This document shows positions 14,201-23,080 of a DNA stretch of 64,000 nucleotides, one piece after another (position 1 is the first letter of the stretch; each line of letters opens with the position of its first letter). Source of the stretch: Eutrigla gurnardus (Eukaryota > Chordata > Actinopteri > Perciformes > Triglidae). Position numbers and translations under genes: made by a program. The notes under the pieces were generated by a model. That model worked only from the letters and a program-made list of their open reading frames with translations, had not been told where the DNA came from and searched no databases. The stretch is from contig OY741283.1 in NCBI GenBank assembly GCA_963514095.1, positions 3,862,042 through 3,926,041 on the forward strand, written 5' to 3'.

Positions 14201-15719
14201 CGATAAAGTTTGTTGTTTGTGGTCTACATCCCTGCATATCTGCATATGGATGAAAAGAGATTCACAGGAAACAATGTGAGATGTAAGTGGGTGGCAGGTC
14301 AACAGCATTACGTCTGAGCCGGGCACTAATGAACAGCAGCACATTGCAACACAAATAAATAAACAACAATAAAACAATGATTCAAGCTCCTGGTTAAGGA
14401 CTAAGTGGGAATTCACAGTATAACAAGTGAAACAGAACAATTCACATTCTCCAGTTAATAAGTTCCTTTTGTGAGAGGTTCTGTTTCCACTTCTTTGCGG
14501 TCTTTGTGTCAACGCTGGTGTGATATTATTCTCTCTCTCTCTCCGTCGCTCTACTGTGCTGTCAATCACCTCACTCCCACTGGAGGAAATTAACATATCC
14601 CTCATGAATATTCTTCTAAAAGTGTCACCTGACAGACTCATGAAAACAAAAGTTCGCTTTTTTAAGTAATTATTGGATCAACGCACCGTTGGTAATGTAA
14701 GTGTAAACTTTAAAGAGTGTTCACACGTCACAATGATCTGAACTAATAATGTTACTTTGGGTCTAATTAGGTATTTACAGATGTGCCTCTTTTTAAAACG
14801 CTTGTAGAACGTCGGCGGCTAAAAAGCAGAGCAGCTCGAACCCCGGAGTCGACGAGTGTCAGCCTGGTTCTCACTGAAGTGACAGCTCGAGTGGCACGGC
14901 TTCCTCTCCGCGGCGGCTCTGGAGAGGAGGGAGAAGTGATCGTCGAGAGAAGCCGACAAAAAGACGGAAAAGATCAATCTGACTTTGTTTTGTTTTTACG
15001 TGAAAATGCAATCATCTTAGAAATCCAAAAACAGATCTTATCCTCCATCATTTCATCCTTTGAATAATGTTTTTTTTTATTGTGAAGATGTGAAGTATTC
15101 TATGGCTTGAAGAACTATAATAAATCCCTTTTTGCATGCATCATTTTCCCCAAAAACGTCCCAAATATTCTCCAATAAATATGAAGTCAGCAGGAAGCTA
15201 GAGGCTCTGGAAGGCAACACATTTAAATCCTCATACCACATGAAAAAAACAAAGGGAGACACGCTCTCCTCTTCCTCAGTCAAAACTGTAAAAGTGCCCT
15301 TTAGCAAAGTATTAACATCCCTAACTGCTCCAGTGGAGCTGCTAATTGTTCTAAAGTTGACGCAAGAAAACAATACTTCTCTTGGGCAGCTCCCAGATGT
15401 GAATATTTGTTGCAAATATTCAGCTCAGCGCTGCTCAAAGAACGAGCCTCTCTAAAAAGACAGAAGGTAAACAAAACGACTGAATCAAGAAAGCGAGGAC
15501 AGAGTTGGCCTTTCTGATAGTTGATCTTTTAGTTGTAGCTCTGATGACATTTCCTCGGGACACGGCAGCAAGAAAAGACTTTGCTCCTAGTGTGGCAGAT
15601 TTGGGTGATAAAAATTCAAATTGTCACATTGTTTTCTCATCATTTGATACATTAATATGGCCATTTAAATTTGTTTAAACTGATACAATAAAGCTCCAAA
15701 TTTAATGAAAGTGACTCAG
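11251..15719. other. Intergenic sequence, no supported gene
   Basis: It holds short AT tracts, a 13-G run at 12975-12987 and a CT tract at about 14529-14544. The longest frame (172 codons, minus, 14123-14641) has no recognisable domain. Confidence 0.55.
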
Positions 15720-15727
15720 GTGGTCAG

Positions 15728-16263
15728 TAGAGCCTGACCGATAAAAGATTTTGAAGGCCGATACCGATACAAATGTTTGTTGATTTAAAACTCCGACATT
15801 CCGATATATCGGCCGATATATATATTTTTTTTTTTCAGAAACGTGTAACAAAACATTAACAAAATTCCCTAACATTAGTTATTTGTAGTTAGTCTTCACT
15901 AAAATAATATCATAATGCAGTTTAAAAATAAACTTGTTTATGTTGTTGTCACAACGGAACATCAAAATATATTAAAGTTCTGATAAATAAAATGTATAAA
16001 AATACAAACTTAAGATATAAAACTTGAAGTCCTTTGAACAAAAACACAATAACGACAACAACCAAACACAAAATTACCAGTATTAAAAGACTTGGTAAGC
16101 TTCATAAATATAACTTCTAACAACACCGGAGACAAATTCTGTTAAGTTCTATAAGGTTGTTTTGTATTCATTTATCGGCCATTATAAATGCTGATACCAA
16201 TAGTTTGGAAAATGCGTAATATCGGCCGATAATATCAGCTAACCAATATATCGGCGGGCTCTA
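15728..16263 (+). mobile_element. hAT-type miniature inverted-repeat element, family 1 copy 1
   Basis: This is a 536-bp non-coding element. Its ends are TAGAGCCTGACCGATA on the left and, on the right, CGGCGGGCTCTA, which reads inverted as TAGAGCCCGCCG. It is flanked by an exact 8-bp duplication GTGGTCAG (15720-15727 and 16264-16271). Subterminal CCGATATATCGG palindromes lie at both ends and the centre is AT-rich. An 8-bp duplication with TAGAG-type ends is the hallmark of the hAT superfamily. No transposase frame is present, so it depends on an autonomous relative. Confidence 0.85.
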
Positions 16264-16518
16264 GTGGTCAGTAATTCTGCCTAAAATCTGTAATCACATC
16301 TGGCTTTGACATAAAAACAAACATGTTTTGGGTGTTTAGTGATGGACAGGTGAGCAACACACCCGGGGCCACATGGTAACACTACAGAAAAGACATTTTC
16401 CATTTCCAGGGACCTTTAAGCCACCTGAGTTCCATTTCAAAATCTGCCAACACGATTATGTTTACTGTCTGGACATCACATTTAAAGCACAATGTCTCTC
16501 AGGAAATTACCACTCTAG

Positions 16519-16522
16519 GTGG
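16519..16522. repeat. Target-site duplication, left copy (GTGG)
   Basis: GTGG lies immediately outside the left LTR and is repeated immediately outside the right LTR at 23077-23080. A 5-bp duplication does not fit (GGTGG against GTGGT), so the staggered cut was 4 bp. Confidence 0.85.
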
Positions 16523-17083
16523 TGTTGGGGTTGTAGCAGGAGCAGTTTTGGTTATCAACAGTTAACTATTAATATCAATATGATTATCGGTATTAATAAT
16601 TATATTTAAGATATCATCATGATATAATCATGAATAAACGGGGCACCACCCTGGGATCAGGGAAAAGATAACCTAAAACTGTATTCAGTCTCAATATAAA
16701 GGTTTTATACTCACATGCCAATCATCGTGATCATTGGCATAGGAGTACAAAACCAATCGAACAAACAAAAGGCGTGAAATTCAAGCACTAGCCTTCACAA
16801 CCTGCTGTTATCCAGTGACATATACACAACAAGCACAAGAGACCGCTAGTTATAATATAATAAGATTTATTAAAATCAGTAATAATGATCACAATCAATA
16901 ACACTGCAATTAACAAAGCCTTATTACCTAACTACCTAACACACAAAGCTAAGCTTAAACAAAGGATGTGTGTGTGTGTGTGTGTGTGCGCGTGCGTGTG
17001 CATGTGCGTGTGTGTGTGTGCGTGCGTGTCGAGAGAGAGGGAGAGAGAGAGAGGGAGAGATGGCTATGGGCGGCCACCAGATG

Positions 17084-17250
17084 TAGCGAGAGAGAGAGAG
17101 AGGTGGAGCTATTCCTCGCAGCGTTCAGGGGCGGAGCCACTGAGGTCTGATGGAGTAGCGAGAGAGAGAGAGAGGTGGAGCTATTCCTCGCAGCGGTCAG
17201 GGGCGGAGCCACTGAGGTCTGACGGAGTAGAGAGAGAGAGAGAGAGATAG
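17084..17250. repeat. 72-bp tandem repeat with GA tracts in the 3' LTR
   Basis: Two full 72-bp units (17084-17155 and 17156-17227) begin TAGCGAGAGAG and contain GGTGGAGCTATTCCTCGCAG and GGCGGAGCCACTGAGGTCTG. A third, partial unit keeps only the GA tract. The array follows GT and GA microsatellites (about 16967-17060). The same array is in the other LTR at 21871-22037. Confidence 0.85.
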
Positions 17251-18103
17251 CCGTATGTAGCCACCAGATGTAGCTATGTCCCTAGCGCCCGCCGGGAACA
17301 GCTGGCTTAGGACACGTGTGTGCGGTGTGTGTGTGTTAGCGGGGCACAAACAAAGAGAGAGAGGATGCGCGAGCGATATTCGGAGGGACAGACAGCGTGC
17401 CGTTATCACACGGGCTCGCGTGAATGAACTGGCGTTTATTCCGCGAGACCGGTCTTTTAACTGATAGTAGAGGCTTTCTGAGCTCGCGAATATGGCGGAG
17501 GTTAGTCGAAAACACTGTTACAGAAATCAACCCAGCGGCGATATCAGCATTCAAATACAGCAGCACATGAACCAACGGACTCGGCGGTCCGCGATCAGAA
17601 CTTAAAACACATTAACAAGAATTACAAGCATATCCTACACTATCACTTATGTCTCTGCCCAGACTGATAGCCTCTTACTGGTATCGTTGCGTAAGACGAT
17701 GACGGCGTTCCGTAACGGCGGTGGTTCGTGAGTCCCCGGCGTCAGCGGTGGACGTGATGAGTCGGCTTCGTCCAGACGAGAGCGGAGCGGGTTTCCTCTC
17801 GTTGATCAAACTCAAATAAAGAAAACAGTCCGTGTTTCTTTCTTCCACGGACGGCGATATAATCGCGGCTTGGCGATTTGGTCAGCTTACTTCAGACAGC
17901 GTCTGGTAGCTGGACGGCAGGAACCGGCTTGGTTCCTCTTGTTGCAGCGGTGCGCTGCGGGGCCGTGTCCACCTCCTGTTGGTGGAGGGGTCGCCTCCCG
18001 TGGCAACGTGGTGTTGCGATGGAAGCGCTGGAACCAGCTCCCGGGTAGGAGTGGGAGCCAGAGAGTAAGAGTGAATAAGAGAGCGTTCTCCGGGCGGCTT
18101 CGG

Positions 18104-18158
18104 TTTATAAAGCTCAGGCCGCTCCAGGGGACCCCCTGGGGCGCCCGTTGTGACGTCA
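18104..18158 (-). promoter_or_regulatory. Candidate U3 promoter of the 3' LTR (CRE plus TATA)
   Basis: Reading the minus strand from the LTR start, a consensus cAMP-response element TGACGTCA (18151-18158) is followed about 40 bp later by TTTATAAA (18104-18111). This spacing suits an RNA polymerase II core promoter, and the position about 130-185 bp into the LTR suits a short U3. It would place the RNA start near 18080 and make R very long. Confidence 0.5.
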
Positions 18159-18289
18159 CATTCCTCACCTGGGTGAGAAGTGAAACTAAAATGGCGGTGT
18201 AGTTTTAATCCCCTTTGTCCCTTTGTCCTGGCCGCATGTGTGGGCTTCTGTAGGCCGCATTGTGTAGTCCTAACGGTTAGGTCCCAACA

Positions 18290-18300
18290 GTCCCCCTTTT
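18290..18300 (-). promoter_or_regulatory. Polypurine tract
   Basis: On the minus strand AAAAGGGGGA, followed by a single C, directly precedes the TG that starts the 3' LTR. Its position and composition are those expected of the plus-strand DNA primer in reverse transcription. Confidence 0.85.
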
Positions 18301-18713
18301 GGTCTGAAGGTTGAGGTGTGGGACGCAACCTTCGGAGCAACATAAGGGCCGAACCGTCCATGTATTCCTTGACACATGTGGGAGTCCAAACAGTCTGTAT
18401 ATTCCATGGAAAAGAGGTTAAACAGTTCATTCAGGTTAAAGTCCATAACTTGATGGAGGCATTGTCTGGGCAGAGATTGAGGCAAGGTCTGGGCAGAGAT
18501 TTCTACGGTCTGGGCAGAGATTTCTAACCATCTAACCTATATCAAACATCTGCTAAGACACAATTTTCACAAACATCAACATTGTCATTACACTCAGGTA
18601 GTTTCAAACAGGACACACCCCAACTATGAAAACGGAACGAAGGAGGAAAAGGAAAGCGAGGAAAAGGAGAAGGGGTTAGTGGTCGTTTGGTTTACTCCTG
18701 GAGAAGATTTAAG
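18301..18713 (-). other. 3' non-coding stretch between gag and the polypurine tract
   Basis: These roughly 410 bases after the Gag stop contain no frame that continues Gag and no recognisable remnant of pol or env. The stretch at 18630-18675 is purine-rich on the plus strand, so it is not a second polypurine tract for this element. A short repeated phrase (GTCTGGGCAGAGATT) occurs three times around 18464-18525. Confidence 0.6.
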
Positions 18714-20540
18714 TTAGCCATATTTACTATGTTGTGGCTCAGGGCTGTAACGCTCCATGTAGCCAGAAACAGAGGAAATGTCAGAGGCGCTGTCATTATC
18801 TGAGTTGTCATGTTTGTACACTGCTGGTTCACGTGACTGGGACAGAATTTCGGAGTAGGGCTTCCTACTACTTCTGTGTGAATGCCCATCTCGACGCAGT
18901 TGGTGGGCATGTCGGTGATGCTCAGTATCCCCACGCCGTCTCTTACCAGGCTTCTGGGGGGAGTTTAGTGATGGTTGGGTCGCGTCACGCCATAGCGCTA
19001 TCGTTTTTATCAGCTTCTCGATCGGGTCGCACGGATCCCTATCTTCGTCAGTTTGGGAGTTTGTCTGACTCCAGGGGCATGCTGGCAGCTCACCCCCTTT
19101 CGCGCTGTTATGAGGGCTCTGCTTTAAGGCGGCGGATGTTTGGGAGTTACTCTCGTTCCTTGGTTTTGTCTGATTCCTGGGGCGTGCTGGCCGCTCACCC
19201 CCTTTCGCGCTGTTACGAGGGCTATGCTTTAAGGCGGCAGACGTTTCGGACGCAGATGTGTCGAAGTTAGCGGGCTGGCTTTTAAGTTTGCGTGCTAAGT
19301 GGGTTTCCCAAGCCATCTGTGCGTAATTACGAATCTCTTGCATGGAGAGTCGATGTGTCCTGAAGTGTATGGTGGCATCGTAGCGCACACTTTCGTGTAG
19401 GTTATGCAGGAAGAGGGCCTTGAAGGCAGGCTCTTCCTCCACTCCTGGGGAGTTACGGCCCTGAGCATAGGCGGCTCTGAAGCGCCAATAGTACTCCGTG
19501 GGTGATTCCTGCCCCTCATGTACGACGGCGAGGGCACTGATCGTAGCGGCGGCGGGATCCCAGTCCCGGCTATACTCCTTCCGGAGTGCTGCACAAAGTC
19601 TGGAGTATCGGTCCTGGGTTCTGGGTGCAAGTGTTCCTATGAAACTGCGGACATGTCTGGTTGTGGTCTTCCCGACTAGTCTGAGCTTCTCCCGTGAGGA
19701 GGCATGGGGGAGGTCAATCAGGAGTCTGTCTAACTCTCTCAAATATTCGTCAATATTATGGTTCGAGTTGTCGGGATCAAAATGTTGAATATCTTTAGCC
19801 ATGCTCTCTAGCTCTTCAAAGCGGAAGCGCTGTGGCATCCTTTCTGGTGAAGGCGAGACTAAGCTAGGTTGAGGAGGCGCGTCGCAAATTACAGGTTTGT
19901 TCCAAAGATAGGAAGATTTTGGAGGAGAACTTGTGTAAGTTCCACTGCTGGTTTCTTCACTGTCTGTGTCGGAGCAATGGGAAGCTGCGTAGCCGTTACC
20001 GCTGTCTCTCAGTGGAGTTTGTCTTAAGGACTTTGTGTCCGCTGGTAACTGTTCCCATCTTCTGCATGGCGGGGGAGTCGTATTTTCACTACGAAAAGAG
20101 GGGAAGTCGGAGAAGCCTGAATCACACTGACTGGCCGAGTCGGCTGAGGGAGGACATTCTGGTTTAGACTTCGACCACCTGTTCTTGTAGGACAAAAACT
20201 GGGACTCTGTGGTGTGCAGGACATCTAAATAACGCATGGCTCTCATGTCTGCTGCTTGAGCGTCGTGGAGGTGACAAGCACTTTGCTCCTCTAGTGCTAC
20301 CACTTTTTTCTCTAGGGCAGATTTACTCTGAACCAAGAGACAGGTTTGTTTGTAGAAAGTCAGTAGCAAGCATTTTAATAATGGACCCTTGGATGATGTT
20401 ACTTCATCAGATCTGCTGTTCAGTAACACGTTGATCTCCTCTTGGCACTCACTGAGATTTAGTTTCTGCAAAAACTCAGAGTAGCCTGTCTGAAGGCTCT
20501 GTGCCACAGATGAGATGAACTGTTCACAAAAGTTCTCCAT
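18714..20540 (-). CDS. gag: Gag-like structural protein of the gag-only LTR element
   Basis: This is a 608-codon uninterrupted frame and the only long frame in the element. I place the start at the ATG at 20540, which has a good context (ACAATGG). The frame is open 11 codons further upstream but has no ATG there. Visible parts: a probable coiled coil near residues 70-120; a Ser/Pro-rich acidic linker near 125-235; a helix-rich capsid-like region near 237-425, with DIQHFDP, EYLRELDRLL and EYYWRFRAAY; an in-frame 35-residue tandem duplication near 432-500 (SAALK...NSAKGGE twice); and a basic Arg/His-rich stretch near 533-560 (KRRRGD...RRDGHSHRSSRK). There is no CCHC zinc knuckle, so the basic tail probably binds RNA, as the basic boxes of foamy-type Gags do. 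Expected role: particle assembly and RNA packaging in the cytoplasm. The Gag call rests on position between LTRs, architecture and capsid-like composition, not on a database match. No frameshift or premature stop is seen. Confidence 0.8.
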   Translation of the reverse strand: MENFCEQFISSVAQSLQTGYSEFLQKLNLSECQEEINVLLNSRSDEVTSSKGPLLKCLLLTFYKQTCLLVQSKSALEKKVVALEEQSACHLHDAQAADMRAMRYLDVLHTTESQFLSYKNRWSKSKPECPPSADSASQCDSGFSDFPSFRSENTTPPPCRRWEQLPADTKSLRQTPLRDSGNGYAASHCSDTDSEETSSGTYTSSPPKSSYLWNKPVICDAPPQPSLVSPSPERMPQRFRFEELESMAKDIQHFDPDNSNHNIDEYLRELDRLLIDLPHASSREKLRLVGKTTTRHVRSFIGTLAPRTQDRYSRLCAALRKEYSRDWDPAAATISALAVVHEGQESPTEYYWRFRAAYAQGRNSPGVEEEPAFKALFLHNLHESVRYDATIHFRTHRLSMQEIRNYAQMAWETHLARKLKSQPANFDTSASETSAALKHSPRNSAKGGERPARPRNQTKPRNESNSQTSAALKQSPHNSAKGGELPACPWSQTNSQTDEDRDPCDPIEKLIKTIALWRDATQPSLNSPQKPGKRRRGDTEHHRHAHQLRRDGHSHRSSRKPYSEILSQSREPAVYKHDNSDNDSASDISSVSGYMERYSPEPQHSKYG

Positions 20541-21286
20541 TGTGTCTGGAGAGAAAGGAGGGGGGTTATGCAAATCACCTGATAAGGTGACTGGCGGTTC
20601 TCTTTTAGAGAGGTCAGCTTCACGCTCTAATGATTCTATACAGCAACTCAGACTTACTGTAGGCTGCTTACTTAATTCTTTGCCAAAGGCACGCTAACTG
20701 AAATGCGCGGCAGGAACAGTTAGGGAATTATTTTGAAATTTTAACTCGAGCTAGAACCCGTGGTGGAAATAGCAAGGTACAATTTCAACGTTCACAGAGT
20801 CGGTACACTCTGTGGCTCTATTCTCTGCTCTACTTCTAGTGAAAGGGAGAATACGGTGGCTTTACTTGTTCGGTGTTAATCGCAAGAAAAACTGTATTTG
20901 TTGTTATACTGAGGTGGGTGCACAGGTGAGCTGCGTCGACCTGTGACTTACAATGGAAATGTTAGTACTCTTCTACAGCCTGTGGACTGTCAATGAGGTG
21001 TCTCTAGCACCTCTGGTGAGTAATAACAGTGTTATAACGCGTCTTAGTATCCCTAACCCTGCGTAGTTTAGTATTGTTGTTAAACAATAAATGGCTAATC
21101 ACAACATGCATATGCAACCCTCAACTGTATTTGCTTGGCAAATAGTAACAGGGAGCAAACAAATCGATCCTTGAACATCGATTTCTAAACAATGATATCA
21201 ATAACAACAATTCCTATTATTGTTATTATTACTATAATTCTCAGGTTATTGTGCATAAATCTCTGGATAAAGCTGGTTTAAGAAGC
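20541..21286 (-). other. Untranslated leader of the gag-only element
   Basis: This stretch lies between the primer-binding site and the Gag start and holds no long frame. It is AT-rich near the primer site. By position it should carry the packaging and dimerisation signals, but I cannot point to a specific one. Confidence 0.6.
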
Positions 21287-21303
21287 CCTCACACGGGGCA
21301 CCA
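21287..21303 (-). promoter_or_regulatory. Primer-binding site for elongator tRNA-Met
   Basis: The plus strand reads CCTCACACGGGGCACCA, which is the 3' end of vertebrate elongator tRNA-Met including the terminal CCA. The element strand is therefore the complementary primer site, starting TGGTGCCCCG, four bases (TAAA) inside the LTR. Initiator tRNA-Met has a different 3' end and does not fit. I identified the tRNA from memory of its sequence; the 17-base match is visible directly. Confidence 0.88.
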
Positions 21304-21870
21304 TTTATGTTGGGGTTGTAGCAGGAGCAGATTTGGTTATCAACAGTTAACTATTAATATCAATATGATTATCGGTATTAATAATTATATTTAATATATC
21401 ATCATGATATAATCATGAATAAACGGGGCACCACCCTGGGATCAGGGAAAAGATAACCTAAAACTGTATTCAGTCTCAATATAAAGGTTTTATACTCACA
21501 TGCCAATCATCGTGATCATTGGCATAGGAGTACAAAACCAATCGAACAAACAAAAGGCGTGAAATTCAAGCACTAGCCTTCACAACCTGCTGTTATCCAG
21601 TGACATATACACAACAAGCACAAGAGACCGCTAGTTATAATATAATAAGATTTATTAAAATCAGTAATAATGATCACAATCAATAACACTGCAATTAACA
21701 AAGCCTTATTACCTAACTACCTAACACACAAAGCTAAGCTTAAACAAAGGATGTGTGTGTGTGTGTGTGTGTGTGCGCGTGCGTGTGCATGTGCGTGTGT
21801 GTGTGTGCGTGCGTGTCGAGAGAGAGGGAGAGAGAGAGAGGGAGAGATGGCTATGGGCGGCCACCAGATG

Positions 21871-22037
21871 TAGCGAGAGAGAGAGAGAGGTGGAGCTATT
21901 CCTCGCAGCGTTCAGGGGCGGAGCCACTGAGGTCTGATGGAGTAGCGAGAGAGAGAGAGAGGTGGAGCTATTCCTCGCAGCGGTCAGGGGCGGAGCCACT
22001 GAGGTCTGACGGAGTAGAGAGAGAGAGAGAGAGATAG
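21871..22037. repeat. 72-bp tandem repeat with GA tracts in the 5' LTR
   Basis: This is the counterpart of the array at 17084-17250, with the same two full units and a partial third. Unit number is the same in both LTRs, consistent with copying in a single reverse-transcription event. Confidence 0.85.
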
Positions 22038-22890
22038 CCGTATGTAGCCACCAGATGTAGCTATGTCCCTAGCGCCCGCCGGGAACAGCTGGCTTAGGAC
22101 ACGTGTGTGCGGTGTGTGTGTGTTAGCGGGGCACAAACAAAGAGAGAGAGGATGCGCGAGCGATATTCGGAGGGACAGACAGCGTGCCGTTATCACACGG
22201 GCTCGCGTGAATGAACTGGCGTTTATTCCGCGAGACCGGTCTTTTAACTGATAGTAGAGGCTTTCTGAGCTCGCGAATATGGCGGAGGTTAGTCGAAAAC
22301 ACTGTTACAGAAATCAACCCAGCGGCGATATCAGCATTCAAATACAGCAGCACATGAACCAACGGACTCGGCGGTCCGCGATCAGAACTTAAAACACATT
22401 AACAAGAATTACAAGCATATCCTACACTATCACTTATGTCTCTGCCCAGACTGATAGCCTCTTACTGGTATCGTTGCGTAAGACGATGACGGCGTTCCGT
22501 AACGGCGGTGGTTCGTGAGTCCCCGGCGTCAGCGGTGGACGTGATGAGTCGGCTTCGTCCAGACGAGAGCGGAGCGGGTTTCCTCTCGTTGATCAAACTC
22601 AAATAAAGAAAACAGTCCGTGTTTCTTTCTTCCACGGACGGCGATATAATCGCGGCTTGGCGATTTGGTCAGCTTACTTCAGACAGCGTCTGGTAGCTGG
22701 ACGGCAGGAACCGGCTTGGTTCCTCTTGTTGCAGCGGTGCGCTGCGGGGCCGTGTCCACCTCCTGTTGGTGGAGGGGTCGCCTCCCGTGGCAACGTGGTG
22801 TTGCGATGGAAGCGCTGGAACCAGCTCCCGGGTAGGAGTGGGAGCCAGAGAGTAAGAGTGAATAAGAGAGCGTTCTCCGGGCGGCTTCGG

Positions 22891-22945
22891 TTTATAAAGC
22901 TCAGGCCGCTCCAGGGGACCCCCTGGGGCGCCCGTTGTGACGTCA
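22891..22945 (-). promoter_or_regulatory. Candidate U3 promoter of the 5' LTR (CRE plus TATA)
   Basis: This has the same arrangement as in the other LTR: TGACGTCA at 22938-22945 and TTTATAAA at 22891-22898, read on the minus strand. In this LTR it would drive genomic RNA through the leader and gag. Confidence 0.5.
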
Positions 22946-23076
22946 CATTCCTCACCTGGGTGAGAAGTGAAACTAAAATGGCGGTGTAGTTTTAATCCCC
23001 TTTGTCCCTTTGTCCTGGCCGCATGTGTGGGCTTCTGTAGGCCGCATTGTGTAGTCCTAACGGTTAGGTCCCAACA

Positions 23077-23080
23077 GTGG
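23077..23080. repeat. Target-site duplication, right copy (GTGG)
   Basis: This is the second copy of the 4-bp duplication, directly after the right LTR end CCCAACA. Removing the element and one copy restores an uninterrupted host site running from CACTCTAG through GTGG to TTTCAACA. Confidence 0.85.

Larger units (their letters stand above)
16523..18289 (-). repeat. 3' LTR of the minus-strand element
   Basis: This 1,767-bp LTR lies next to the polypurine tract, so it is the 3' LTR in element orientation. It matches the 5' LTR except for two substitutions and 2 bp of microsatellite length. An AATAAA on the minus strand at 16866-16871 is a plausible polyadenylation signal, which would leave a U5 of about 340 bp; this assignment is inference. 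Confidence 0.92.
16523..23076 (-). mobile_element. Complete gag-only LTR retrotransposon (minus strand)
   Basis: Two long direct repeats (16523-18289 and 21308-23076) bound a 3,018-bp interior. Both repeats begin TGTTGGGG and end CCCAACA, and the whole element is flanked by the 4-bp duplication GTGG (16519-16522 and 23077-23080). In minus-strand order the parts are: 5' LTR, TAAA spacer, primer-binding site, leader of about 750 bases, Gag-like frame, 3' non-coding stretch of about 420 bases, polypurine tract, 3' LTR. This is the full architecture expected of a reverse-transcribed element. No frame for protease, reverse transcriptase, RNase H or integrase exists inside, so mobilisation would need enzymes from another element. 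A 4-bp duplication fits Gypsy/Ty3-like or retrovirus-like integrases; without pol the superfamily cannot be settled. The organisation resembles the plant elements called TR-GAG. LTR near-identity implies very recent insertion. Confidence 0.93.
21308..23076 (-). repeat. 5' LTR of the minus-strand element
   Basis: This 1,769-bp LTR lies next to the primer-binding site, so it is the 5' LTR in element orientation. It contains, in plus coordinates, an AT-rich part (about 21340-21720), a GT/GA-rich microsatellite block (about 21750-22045), a 72-bp tandem repeat, and a CpG-rich part (about 22060-22960). Compared with the other LTR I see T to A at 21331, G to T at 21395, and one extra GT unit in the dinucleotide tract. 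The short frames inside it are duplicated in the other LTR and show no domain, so they are not annotated as genes. Confidence 0.92.

Noticed and set aside
14123..14641. 172-codon minus-strand frame
   Set aside because: Low-complexity Ser/Cys-rich translation without domain or conserved context.
16885..17250. Frames made of CVCVCV and RERERE repeats
   Set aside because: They are translations of GT and GA microsatellites in the LTR, as are the counterparts at 21670-22037.
17870..18202. 110-codon frame repeated exactly at 22657-22989
   Set aside because: It lies inside the LTR and is duplicated only because the LTRs are identical. It has no domain and crosses the candidate promoter.
20541..20573. 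Upstream extension of Gag to 20573
   Set aside because: The codon there is TTG, not ATG; the first ATG at 20540 has a good initiation context.
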